Virus record (IMG/VR): IMGVR_UViG_3300042563_001898
Coordinates: 1 to 22,298 of that record
Origin: a virus
Strand: one strand, 5' to 3'
DNA length: 22,298 nt
The notes under the pieces are model-generated. The model was not told the DNA's origin. It was given only the letters and a program-made list of their open reading frames with translations, and did not search any database. Position 1 is the first letter of the stretch, and each line of letters opens with the position of its first letter. The position numbers and the translations under genes are program-made. This document shows, piece after piece, positions 12,905-19,908 of the stretch.

Positions 12905-13575
12905 GCATGGAAGAATATAAAGTAGTTCAGAGAAAACCATCACTAACGCCTTCAGGCTGGTTTGGCAATGGTAAAGATATGATTGTTGAGTTAGAGAACT
13001 TTATGACTCAAGAGGAGATGGACTTTTTAGAAAAGGCTGCAAAGTCTTTAACAATTTGGGATGTTACAGAAAGTCATGTAAATGAGAATGGAACAGTTGT
13101 TTATGAATCAAGTTATTGGAAAGATAGAGTTGCTACTCAGCCAACTTTAGATAAGAATGATCCCAACATATCCCCAATAGTTGCAGGTCTTTTTCAAAGA
13201 CTAAAACCAATTGTTGAAGAATTTTACAAGGTTGAGGTTATTCCAACAGGGACAACGATTGTTAGGTGGCTTCCAGGACAACTGCAAAAGCCACATGCAG
13301 ACAAAGAATTGCACGAAGGTCCAGATGCTGGAACTCCCAATGATTTTCCCAACTACGACTTATCTAGTTTATTTTATTTAAATGACGACTATGAGGGTGG
13401 AGAGTTATACTTCCCAAATCAAGGAGTTCAGTTTAAGCCAAAGAAAGGTGCTGCTTATTTTTTCCCAGGGGACAAAGAGTACATTCATGGAGTAACAGAG
13501 ATTAAGAGTGGTATTAGATACACCTGTCCATTTTTTTGGGAAATAACTAAACACACTGGAGAAAGACAGCCATGA
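12901..13575 (+). CDS. Fe(II)/2-oxoglutarate dioxygenase 6 (224 aa)
   Basis: Iron ligands H132 and D134 (PHADKE) and H196 (YIHGVTEI), with R206 (SGIRYT) for 2-oxoglutarate. LFYLNDDYEGGELYFP is nearly the same as in dioxygenase 3, and GVQFKPKKG parallels its GFEIKPKKG. With the opening MIVELENFMTQEEMDFLEKAA and the IWD segment this puts dioxygenases 3 and 6 in one subfamily. The start is an ATGA overlap with the DUF6065-like gene; a second ATG two codons on is possible. It is linked to dioxygenase 7 by another ATGA overlap. Confidence 0.85.
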   Translation: MSMEEYKVVQRKPSLTPSGWFGNGKDMIVELENFMTQEEMDFLEKAAKSLTIWDVTESHVNENGTVVYESSYWKDRVATQPTLDKNDPNISPIVAGLFQRLKPIVEEFYKVEVIPTGTTIVRWLPGQLQKPHADKELHEGPDAGTPNDFPNYDLSSLFYLNDDYEGGELYFPNQGVQFKPKKGAAYFFPGDKEYIHGVTEIKSGIRYTCPFFWEITKHTGERQP

Positions 13576-14444
13576 TAGCAATGACATCAAACAACTTAAA
13601 CCCAATAGAAATATACCCACAAATATTTGTATACAAAAATCTTTTTAAGGACATAGAAAATACCTATAGAATTTTAAGAGAGTCTGAAGGAGATGATTTG
13701 CTTAGTCCATGGACAAAGTGGTCTCATTTTGGACAATATCTATACCCTACATTTAAAGACTATCATCATGGAATTAGTATTGAGTCTGTTGAAAGTATAG
13801 AGACAAAAACAGAAAAAGAAGAAGAACAAAGGCTTGCAATACTAGAACTGCTTCATATTTTTTATAAGGCAACAGAAGACTATGCTATAAGAACTGGAGT
13901 TAATATAGATAAAGAAAAATATATAACAGACCAGTATGGAAATCAAGTATTTGAATGGCGAAGGGTTGGTCCATCTATTGCAAGATACAGAACAGACATA
14001 GATGACCCAATTGCAATGACATATCATTCAGACTATATAAGACAGCCAATAAAAAGTCCAGACCACAAGTTTGTTATCACTGCTTTAGCATATTTTAACG
14101 ATGACTATGAAGGTGGAGAGATTGACTTTATTGTTTCTGGAGAAGCATTTATGTATAAGCCAGAGGCAGGAGACTTTTTGATTTTCCCTTCAGGACACCC
14201 AGAAATATTAACAAAAGATGGATCTGTTTATATACATGGAGTAATGCCACCAACGGGAGAAGCAAATAAATACATATCAAGAATGTACTGGATGAAGTAT
14301 GAAGATGGTGAACCGCTTTGGTTTGAAAAAGAAAAAGAATTTGGAAAAGAAGTGTGGGCAGAAATGCAAGAAGACATTATGCAAAAGTTTAGAGATGATA
14401 ATCCTAATAAGATTAGTTCAGAAAAAGAAAGAAGGGTCTCATGA
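13572..14444 (+). CDS. Fe(II)/2-oxoglutarate dioxygenase 7 (290 aa)
   Basis: Largest of the ten. Iron ligands are H152 and D154 (YHSDYIRQ) and H222 (YIHGVMPP), with K233 (ANKYIS) as 2-oxoglutarate ligand, one residue further from the His than in most of the set. The core ALAYFNDDYEGGEIDF is followed by an insertion (FIVSGEAFMYKPEAGDFLIF, then a loop PEILTKDGSV) that may shape a distinct substrate pocket. The last 40 residues are a charged, probably helical tail (KEFGKEVWAEMQEDIMQKF), similar in kind to that of dioxygenase 8. ATGA overlaps join it to its neighbours on both sides. Confidence 0.84.
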   Translation: MIAMTSNNLNPIEIYPQIFVYKNLFKDIENTYRILRESEGDDLLSPWTKWSHFGQYLYPTFKDYHHGISIESVESIETKTEKEEEQRLAILELLHIFYKATEDYAIRTGVNIDKEKYITDQYGNQVFEWRRVGPSIARYRTDIDDPIAMTYHSDYIRQPIKSPDHKFVITALAYFNDDYEGGEIDFIVSGEAFMYKPEAGDFLIFPSGHPEILTKDGSVYIHGVMPPTGEANKYISRMYWMKYEDGEPLWFEKEKEFGKEVWAEMQEDIMQKFRDDNPNKISSEKERRVS

Positions 14445-15187
14445 ATCTAGAAAATAAAAAAAGAATAACAAAGGATATAGTTGTTTACGAAAACTTTATT
14501 GATGCAGAAACCGCTGCTAAACTTGTAAAGGTTTTAGATAAGCATGCAGAACTTGGCTTGATTACTTGGATGCCAATATCTTTTTATGAGTCATACTCGT
14601 CTGTTTTACCACAAGACAATGACGAGCATGTAATCGCAGAAGGTCTAGATCCTAATATTTTTTCAGATATGAAAAAGGGAATTGTTAATGCAGTAGCAAG
14701 TGTTCATGACCTTGATCCAAAAATAATTTCTCAGATTGGATACCATACTCAAAAGTGGGAGCCAGGAGCCTACGCTAGAAAGCATTCTGATAATACAGAT
14801 GAGCAGGGAAAGTCTGGAGCATTTACAAGAAGCAGATACGCAGCATTTTTATACCTAAACGACAACTTTGAAGGTGGAATGTTGCAGTTCCCAGATCAAG
14901 ATATAAGTTTGGCACCAAAAGTTGGAATGCTTGCTGCATTTGATGGTGGATTTAACAATATGCACGAGGTAACCTTAATTACTAGTGGTGTAAGATATAC
15001 TCTAGGATCTTTCTGGGATGATAGAGAAGAAGATGCATATCCACAAGAACTAAGAGATGCTTGGGCTGAAGAAATGAAAGCCACTAGAGCACAACAAGAA
15101 ATTGAAAGAGCAGAATGGCAAGAGTTGTTGAAGCAAGGATGGAAACTTGACGATAAAGGAAATAAGTATAAGGTTGAGGAAATCTAA
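14441..15187 (+). CDS. Fe(II)/2-oxoglutarate dioxygenase 8 (248 aa)
   Basis: Iron ligands H115 and D117 (RKHSDNTD) and H175 (NNMHEVTLI), with R185 (SGVRYT) for 2-oxoglutarate. The core is FLYLNDNFEGGMLQFP. The opening (ITKDIVVYENFIDAETAAKLV) is typical of prolyl-4-hydroxylase-like proteins. A charged helical tail (about 205-248, with AWAEEMKATRAQQEIERAEW) follows the catalytic domain and may mediate contact with a partner. The start is an ATGA overlap with dioxygenase 7. GAYARKHSD before the first ligand and GMLAAFDGG in the distal half differ from the other members, so a separate substrate is likely. Confidence 0.84.
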   Translation: MNLENKKRITKDIVVYENFIDAETAAKLVKVLDKHAELGLITWMPISFYESYSSVLPQDNDEHVIAEGLDPNIFSDMKKGIVNAVASVHDLDPKIISQIGYHTQKWEPGAYARKHSDNTDEQGKSGAFTRSRYAAFLYLNDNFEGGMLQFPDQDISLAPKVGMLAAFDGGFNNMHEVTLITSGVRYTLGSFWDDREEDAYPQELRDAWAEEMKATRAQQEIERAEWQELLKQGWKLDDKGNKYKVEEI

Positions 15188-15850
15188 ATGGAACCTTTTC
15201 TAAAAAAAGAATTTGAAGATGCTGGATATAGTTTTGAAATATTTCACGACCAAATCCTTGTAGTTGAAAACTTTTTATCCAAGGTTGAACTAGGAATAAT
15301 TCTTGATATTATAGCAACTACAAAAAATGAAGATTGGTCTATAGAATACAAAAGAAGTCTTGCAGAGTTCTGTATGGAAAAATTTGGCAGAGACGATGTA
15401 GATAATCTTGTAGCAGAAGGCAAGTATGAAATTACACGAGGCTGGGATGACAAAAATTTAAATATTGGTAAAAGAGATATAAGTCGAGTTCTTCAAAAAA
15501 GACTTGGAGACTTACTAGCAATTGCAGATGACAGTCTAGAACTTGCTGGATTTGGAACTATGCAAAGAATGCAAGAGGGAGTAGAATTAAAGTCTCATAC
15601 AGATCAGCATACAGATCCATCTATTAAATATGCTGCTATACTATACATAAATGACGACTACAAGGATGGGACCCTGTTCTTTCAGAATAAGGAAAACTCA
15701 GACTTAAGGCCAAAGCCAGCGTCTTTGCTGATTTTCCCAGGTAACGAAGAATTTGAGCATGGCGTAAGACATGTAGGTAAGGGGCCAATCAGATACGTTA
15801 TAGTTGGCTTTATAAAAGTAAAGAACTTTTACGAAAACAACAAATACTAG
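15188..15850 (+). CDS. Fe(II)/2-oxoglutarate dioxygenase 9, divergent (220 aa)
   Basis: The most divergent of the ten in its core: NDDYKDGTLFF replaces the usual NDDYEGGELYF. The triad is still complete: H137 and D139 (SHTDQHTD), H191 (FEHGVRHV), and R202 (PIRYVI), 11 residues after the distal His. The opening is IFHDQILVVENFLSKVELGII. The segment between 80 and 110 (EITRGWDDKNLNIGKRDIS) has no counterpart that I can see in the others. The start directly follows the previous stop, with GAGGAAA upstream. It is probably active but with a changed pocket. Confidence 0.8.
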   Translation: MEPFLKKEFEDAGYSFEIFHDQILVVENFLSKVELGIILDIIATTKNEDWSIEYKRSLAEFCMEKFGRDDVDNLVAEGKYEITRGWDDKNLNIGKRDISRVLQKRLGDLLAIADDSLELAGFGTMQRMQEGVELKSHTDQHTDPSIKYAAILYINDDYKDGTLFFQNKENSDLRPKPASLLIFPGNEEFEHGVRHVGKGPIRYVIVGFIKVKNFYENNKY

Positions 15851-15859
15851 GAGGCAATA

Positions 15860-16489
15860 ATGGAAAAAGAAATACTTGAAGAAAAGGTTTATTATTACAC
15901 AAATGTAATTGAAGACCCTAAGAAACTTGTTGAGGCAATTGAAAATGACAACAAAGATGAGTGGGGCGAGTGGATGGCCTGTAGCGGTCAGCACTATGTA
16001 TATGGATCAGACAAGACTATTGCTCTAACTGCAGAAACAGATGAAAAGAATAAGTATATTTATGAGACATTGCAGAAGGCTTTTGACGATGTAGCCAGAG
16101 ACTATGCAAAAGCACAAGGAATAACAGACGAGCCAAAACTTTTTCCACAGTACCCAATCAAGAAGTATCAATCTGGAACCTTTATGGGTGCCCATTTTGA
16201 TCAGCAAGAAGGGGATGAAAGATTAAAGGTTTCTTTCGTTATGTATTTAAATGACGACTATGAAGGCGGAGAAATTTCTTTTACTATTGCTTCTCCAGAA
16301 GGAGTTCTTACTCACCCAAGCCCAGAGCCAGACTTTTCTGAGGCAGAGAAGAACGGAAACTATACATTTGCTATTAAGCCAAAAGCAGGTAGCGTTATAG
16401 TGTTCCCACCATCTCCACCATATCACCACACTGCACACTTAGTTAAAAGCGGTGAAAAGATTATGGTTCCACAACACTGGATTCACTAG
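15860..16489 (+). CDS. Fe(II)/2-oxoglutarate dioxygenase 10 (209 aa)
   Basis: Iron ligands H112 and D114 (AHFDQQEG), then H190 in PYHHTAHLV, with K200 (SGEKIM) for 2-oxoglutarate. The core is VMYLNDDYEGGEISF, followed by an insertion of about 30 residues rich in Pro and acidic residues (TIASPEGVLTHPSPEPDFS). The protein ends at PQHWIH soon after the last strand. AGGAGG precedes ATG 15860 by 5 nt, the best ribosome-binding site in the block, so this gene may be translated more strongly than its neighbours. The methyltransferase gene starts 1 nt after its stop. Confidence 0.84.
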   Translation: MEKEILEEKVYYYTNVIEDPKKLVEAIENDNKDEWGEWMACSGQHYVYGSDKTIALTAETDEKNKYIYETLQKAFDDVARDYAKAQGITDEPKLFPQYPIKKYQSGTFMGAHFDQQEGDERLKVSFVMYLNDDYEGGEISFTIASPEGVLTHPSPEPDFSEAEKNGNYTFAIKPKAGSVIVFPPSPPYHHTAHLVKSGEKIMVPQHWIH

Positions 16490-16490
16490 C

Positions 16491-17084
16491 ATGCCTAGTT
16501 ATCATCAACCAACAAGCGAGCAAGAAGAGTTTGTTTTAAACCTTTTAAATAAAAAAAGAGGTGGATACTATGTTGAACTTGGCGCTGCACACTCTGTAAA
16601 TGGAAGCAATACCTACAGGCTTGAAACAGAGTTTGACTGGAAAGGTGTATCATTTGAGATTGTTCCAGAATTACATAAAGAGATTTCTGAGAATAGAAAA
16701 AACCCTTGCATCCTAGGAGATGCAACAAAGTTTGACTATATTGGATACTTTGAAGAGAACAACTTTCCAAATCAAATAGACTACCTACAGGTAGATATCG
16801 ATGCTGGATATCAAATGGATGGCAGACCTGCAGGAAATCATTATACAACTCTGCACGGACTAATTGCGGTTCCTATTAATAAGTATAGATTTTCAGTAAT
16901 AACATTTGAACATGATGCAAACATGTATTGGAGAAACACGGCAATGAGAGACGCTCAAAGAGAGATACTGGATTCTCTTGGTTACTCTTTGGTAGTTAGA
17001 CAAATGCATGAAGACTGGTGGGTAGATCCAAATGTTATCGACTTAGAAAGATATAGAAAATATTTTAAGTGGGATACACTGTAG
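16491..17084 (+). CDS. FkbM-type SAM-dependent methyltransferase (197 aa)
   Basis: Class I methyltransferase fold. The SAM-binding motif is GGYYVELGAAHSVNGSNT (24-41), followed by an acidic residue in VSFEIVPEL (E56), GDATKFD (76-82) and IDYLQVDID (96-104). This order is that of the FkbM family, whose known members O-methylate hydroxyls of sugars and natural products. The C-terminal part has a segment with several Trp and acidic residues (HEDWWVDPNVIDLERY). ATG 16491 is chosen because it follows the previous stop by 1 nt; the frame also opens to a GTG at 16452. Its position right after ten hydroxylases fits methylation of newly made hydroxyls, but this is inference. Confidence 0.8.
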   Translation: MPSYHQPTSEQEEFVLNLLNKKRGGYYVELGAAHSVNGSNTYRLETEFDWKGVSFEIVPELHKEISENRKNPCILGDATKFDYIGYFEENNFPNQIDYLQVDIDAGYQMDGRPAGNHYTTLHGLIAVPINKYRFSVITFEHDANMYWRNTAMRDAQREILDSLGYSLVVRQMHEDWWVDPNVIDLERYRKYFKWDTL

Positions 17085-17749
17085 TGCAAAAAACAGCAAT
17101 TGTAACTGGAGCAAGCAAAGGCGTTGGATATGCAACGGTAAAACTTTTATCTGAAAGTGGGTATAAGGTTATAGCCGTATCTAGAAACTTATCAAATGTT
17201 TCAAAACTTGTTTCTGATAATGTTGAAGTTTATCAAATGGATATAACCAACTCTGAAGAAATAAAAAGATTTCATGAAAAATATAAGGACATAACTCTAG
17301 ACCTTTTAGTAAACAATGCAGGTGGCGGTGCTGGTCCAACAAATATAGTAAATGAAACAATGGATAACTTCAGGAGAGCCTATGATATAAACGTATCTGG
17401 GCCAATGTATTTATCACAACTTTTTGTTCCAGAAATGAAAAAGTCTAGTTCTCCAACAATAATTTTTATTAGTTCTCTTGGTGGAAAATTTGCCTATCAC
17501 GGTGGAGGAAATTATACAAATGCCAAAAGAGGAATGATGGCTCTTGTAGATACAATGAGGCTGGAGTTTCCACAGTACGGTATTAAGATTACTGAAATAT
17601 GTCCAGGAACAATTGACACACAAGAAGAAAAAAGAGACATTGCTTTAACAGCAGAAGACATGGCAGAATGTATAAGATGGGTATCACAATTACCAAGCCA
17701 TGTCAATATAAACCACATAGAGTTAAACCATATACTTAGTGGTAAATGA
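17084..17749 (+). CDS. Short-chain dehydrogenase/reductase (221 aa)
   Basis: Classical SDR. The NAD(P)-binding motif TGASKGVG is at residues 8-15, NNAG at 77-80, N103, the catalytic S131, and Y144-x3-K148. PGTIDT (174-179) is the expected loop after the active site. The basic residue R34 after the second strand hints at NADP use. It would oxidise an alcohol or reduce a ketone. GTG at 17084 is preferred: it overlaps the stop of the methyltransferase (TAGTG) and places the glycine motif at the normal distance; a GTG at 17069 is possible. It is the last gene of the tailoring block. The substrate is not visible from sequence. Confidence 0.85.
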   Translation: MQKTAIVTGASKGVGYATVKLLSESGYKVIAVSRNLSNVSKLVSDNVEVYQMDITNSEEIKRFHEKYKDITLDLLVNNAGGGAGPTNIVNETMDNFRRAYDINVSGPMYLSQLFVPEMKKSSSPTIIFISSLGGKFAYHGGGNYTNAKRGMMALVDTMRLEFPQYGIKITEICPGTIDTQEEKRDIALTAEDMAECIRWVSQLPSHVNINHIELNHILSGK

Positions 17750-17782
17750 GTTTTTAAATAACTATCAACTACACATTTAGGT

Positions 17783-17807
17783 AGAGTTTTACTTTTTACA
17801 AAACTCT
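17783..17807 (+). promoter_or_regulatory. Inverted repeat over the nrdJ promoter, candidate operator
   Basis: AGAGTTTT (17783-17790) and AAAACTCT (17800-17807) form a perfect 8-bp inverted repeat with a 9-nt spacer, lying across the -35 and spacer region and ending at the TG of the -10 extension. It is not followed by a T-run, so a terminator is unlikely. It does not resemble an NrdR box. A repressor site is plausible. Confidence 0.5.
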
Positions 17808-17815
17808 GCTATAAT
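17788..17815 (+). promoter_or_regulatory. Promoter of nrdJ (TTTACT, extended -10 TGC-TATAAT)
   Basis: TATAAT at 17810-17815, preceded by TGC, with TTTACT 16 nt upstream (17788-17793). The expected start is near 17822, giving a leader of about 28 nt with GAAAGGA before ATG 17850. Confidence 0.75.
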
Positions 17816-17849
17816 TAAGACTTATTCCGTTTTTGAAAGGACGATACAA

Positions 17850-19883
17850 ATGTCAGATTTTTTTAGTTTTAAACTTCCAGAGGATTTTGTAGAAAAGTAT
17901 AAAAGCCAAGAAAGCCCATTTGGGTTTAAGGATGCAGCAGAAAATTCACTTGGAGAAATTACTTTTATTCGTACTTACTCTAGAATGAAGGAAGATGGAA
18001 CTAAAGAACGCTGGCATGAAGTTTGTCGTCGTGTAATCGAGGGTATGTATTCAGTACAGAAGAACCATGCTAAAGAGAATCGTCTTCCATGGAATGACTA
18101 TAAGGCTCAGAAGTCTGCACAAGAAGCATTCCAAAGAATGTTTGAATTGAAGTGGACTCCACCAGGTCGTGGTATGTGGGCATTTGGAACTCCTATGACT
18201 ATGGAGAAAAAGAACTCTGCAGCACTACAAAACTGTGCAATGGTTTCTACAAAGGACCTTGACAAGAATGATCCAGGAGCATTATTTGCTTGGGTTATGG
18301 ATGCATTGATGCTTGGAATTGGTGTAGGGTTTGATACAGTGGGACAGGATAAGAATTTCTCAATCTATACCCCAACAGAACCAGAACAGGTGTTCGAAAT
18401 TCCAGACACTCGTGAAGGTTGGGTAGAGTCAGTCAGACTACTTATCAACTCATATCTCAGAGCAAACCAGAGTATTCAGAAGTTTAACTATGATTTGATC
18501 AGACCTCTTGGAGCCCCTATTAAGGGCTTTGGAGGCGTTGCTTCAGGACCTGCACCTCTTATCAAGTTGCACGACCAGATAGACCGTGTAATCGGCTCCA
18601 GAGGCGGAGAAACACTAGACTCTCGTGCTATCGTAGACCTTGTAAACCTTATTGGTACCTGTGTGGTATCAGGCAATGTTCGTAGATCAGCAACACTTGC
18701 TTTGGGTACAGCAGGAGATGAAACATTTATGAATCTAAAGAATTCAGAGATGTTCCCAGAGCGTAACTCATTTGATCCAGAGAATCCAGGTTGGGCTTGG
18801 ATGTCTAATAATTCTATTTCAGCAGAAGTGGGAACAAAGTACGAAGACTATGTAGATTTAATTACAGAAAACGGAGAACCAGGTTTTATCTGGCTTGATG
18901 TTGCTCGTAATTATGGACGACTAAAGGATGCGCCAGACGGTAAGGATTATCGTGTGATGGGATTTAACCCATGTGCGGAGCAGCCATTGGAATCATACGA
19001 ACTATGTACACTTGTAGAAGTGCACTTAAATCGTCATGAATCTAAGGAAGACTTCCTGCGTACCCTAAAGTTTGCATACCTTTATGGAAAGACCGTAACT
19101 CTTGTTCCAACACACTGGCCACAAACAAACGGCATTATGCAACGTAATCGTCGTATTGGTACATCACTTACTGGTATTGCATCATTTGCAGATCAAAAGG
19201 GTTTGCCAATTGTTCGTGAATGGATGGATGAAGGCTACAACAAGATTCGTCACTATGATCACCAGTACTCTGAGTGGCTATGTGTTCGTGAGTCAATTCG
19301 TGTAACAACGGTTAAGCCATCAGGATCAGTTTCAATTCTTTCTGGTGCAACTCCTGGAGTTCACTGGGGACCTGGAGGAAACTTCTTCCTTCGTGCAGTT
19401 CGATTTGGAAACACAGATCCAATGATGCATCTGTTTAAAGCAGCGGGGTACACAATTGAAGATGACGTAGTATCAGCAAACACATCAGTTGTATACTTCC
19501 CAATCAAGTCAGGTCATCCAAGATCTGAAAAGGATGTTACTTTATTTGAGAAGATTGCACTTGCTGCAACTGCTCAGAAGTACTGGTCTGATAATGGTGT
19601 TTCTGTAACACTTTCATTTGACAAGGAAACAGAGTCAAAACATGTTGTTCCAGCGCTGCATATGTACGAGGGACAATTAAAAGCAGTTTCATTCCTACCA
19701 ATGGGAAATCACACGTATCCACAACAGCCATATACTCAGATTACTGAAGAGCAATACGAGTCATATATCGGCAAGTTAAAGCACATTGACTTTGCTGCTA
19801 TTTATGACGGTGTGGATAACCTTGAAGCCCAAGGTGAAGCATACTGCACAACAGACTACTGTGAAATTAAAATAAACAAGTAG
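17850..19883 (+). CDS. nrdJ: Adenosylcobalamin-dependent ribonucleoside-triphosphate reductase, class II (677 aa)
   Basis: Makes deoxynucleotides from ribonucleoside triphosphates with B12 as radical source, supplying phage DNA synthesis. Visible hallmarks are LQNC129AMVS and N-P-C375-A-E377 followed at +11 by C386. These match the reducing Cys pair, thiyl-radical Cys and catalytic Glu of the Lactobacillus leichmannii enzyme (C119, C408, E410, C419). C666 and C671 (CTTDYC) at the C-terminus correspond to its C731/C736 shuttle pair. KPSGSVSILSGATPGVHWG and HTYPQQPYTQ are conserved active-site segments. It is about 60 residues shorter than the 739-residue Lactobacillus enzyme, with no sign of truncation at either end. 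It is probably monomeric like that enzyme. It is a single-gene reductase that needs no separate small subunit but does need host or imported B12. Arg codons are mostly CGT, unlike the neighbouring dioxygenase block. Confidence 0.95.
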   Translation: MSDFFSFKLPEDFVEKYKSQESPFGFKDAAENSLGEITFIRTYSRMKEDGTKERWHEVCRRVIEGMYSVQKNHAKENRLPWNDYKAQKSAQEAFQRMFELKWTPPGRGMWAFGTPMTMEKKNSAALQNCAMVSTKDLDKNDPGALFAWVMDALMLGIGVGFDTVGQDKNFSIYTPTEPEQVFEIPDTREGWVESVRLLINSYLRANQSIQKFNYDLIRPLGAPIKGFGGVASGPAPLIKLHDQIDRVIGSRGGETLDSRAIVDLVNLIGTCVVSGNVRRSATLALGTAGDETFMNLKNSEMFPERNSFDPENPGWAWMSNNSISAEVGTKYEDYVDLITENGEPGFIWLDVARNYGRLKDAPDGKDYRVMGFNPCAEQPLESYELCTLVEVHLNRHESKEDFLRTLKFAYLYGKTVTLVPTHWPQTNGIMQRNRRIGTSLTGIASFADQKGLPIVREWMDEGYNKIRHYDHQYSEWLCVRESIRVTTVKPSGSVSILSGATPGVHWGPGGNFFLRAVRFGNTDPMMHLFKAAGYTIEDDVVSANTSVVYFPIKSGHPRSEKDVTLFEKIALAATAQKYWSDNGVSVTLSFDKETESKHVVPALHMYEGQLKAVSFLPMGNHTYPQQPYTQITEEQYESYIGKLKHIDFAAIYDGVDNLEAQGEAYCTTDYCEIKINK

Positions 19884-19890
19884 TCTTCTG

Positions 19891-19899
19891 TGGTAAAAT
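19891..19899 (+). promoter_or_regulatory. Candidate extended -10 promoter, near-leaderless start at 19909
   Basis: TGG-TAAAAT at 19891-19899, in the 25-nt gap after nrdJ. The expected start is near 19906, leaving about 3 nt before ATG. No ribosome-binding site is present. A TATAAT at 19905-19910 overlaps the ATG and cannot serve this gene. Confidence 0.5.
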
Positions 19900-19908
19900 A
19901 GACTTATA

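Noticed and set aside
17750-17849. The nrdJ upstream inverted repeat considered as a terminator for the SDR gene
   Set aside because: The stem is AT-rich, its 3' arm is followed by GCTATAATT and not a T-run, and it overlaps a good promoter; an operator is the better reading.
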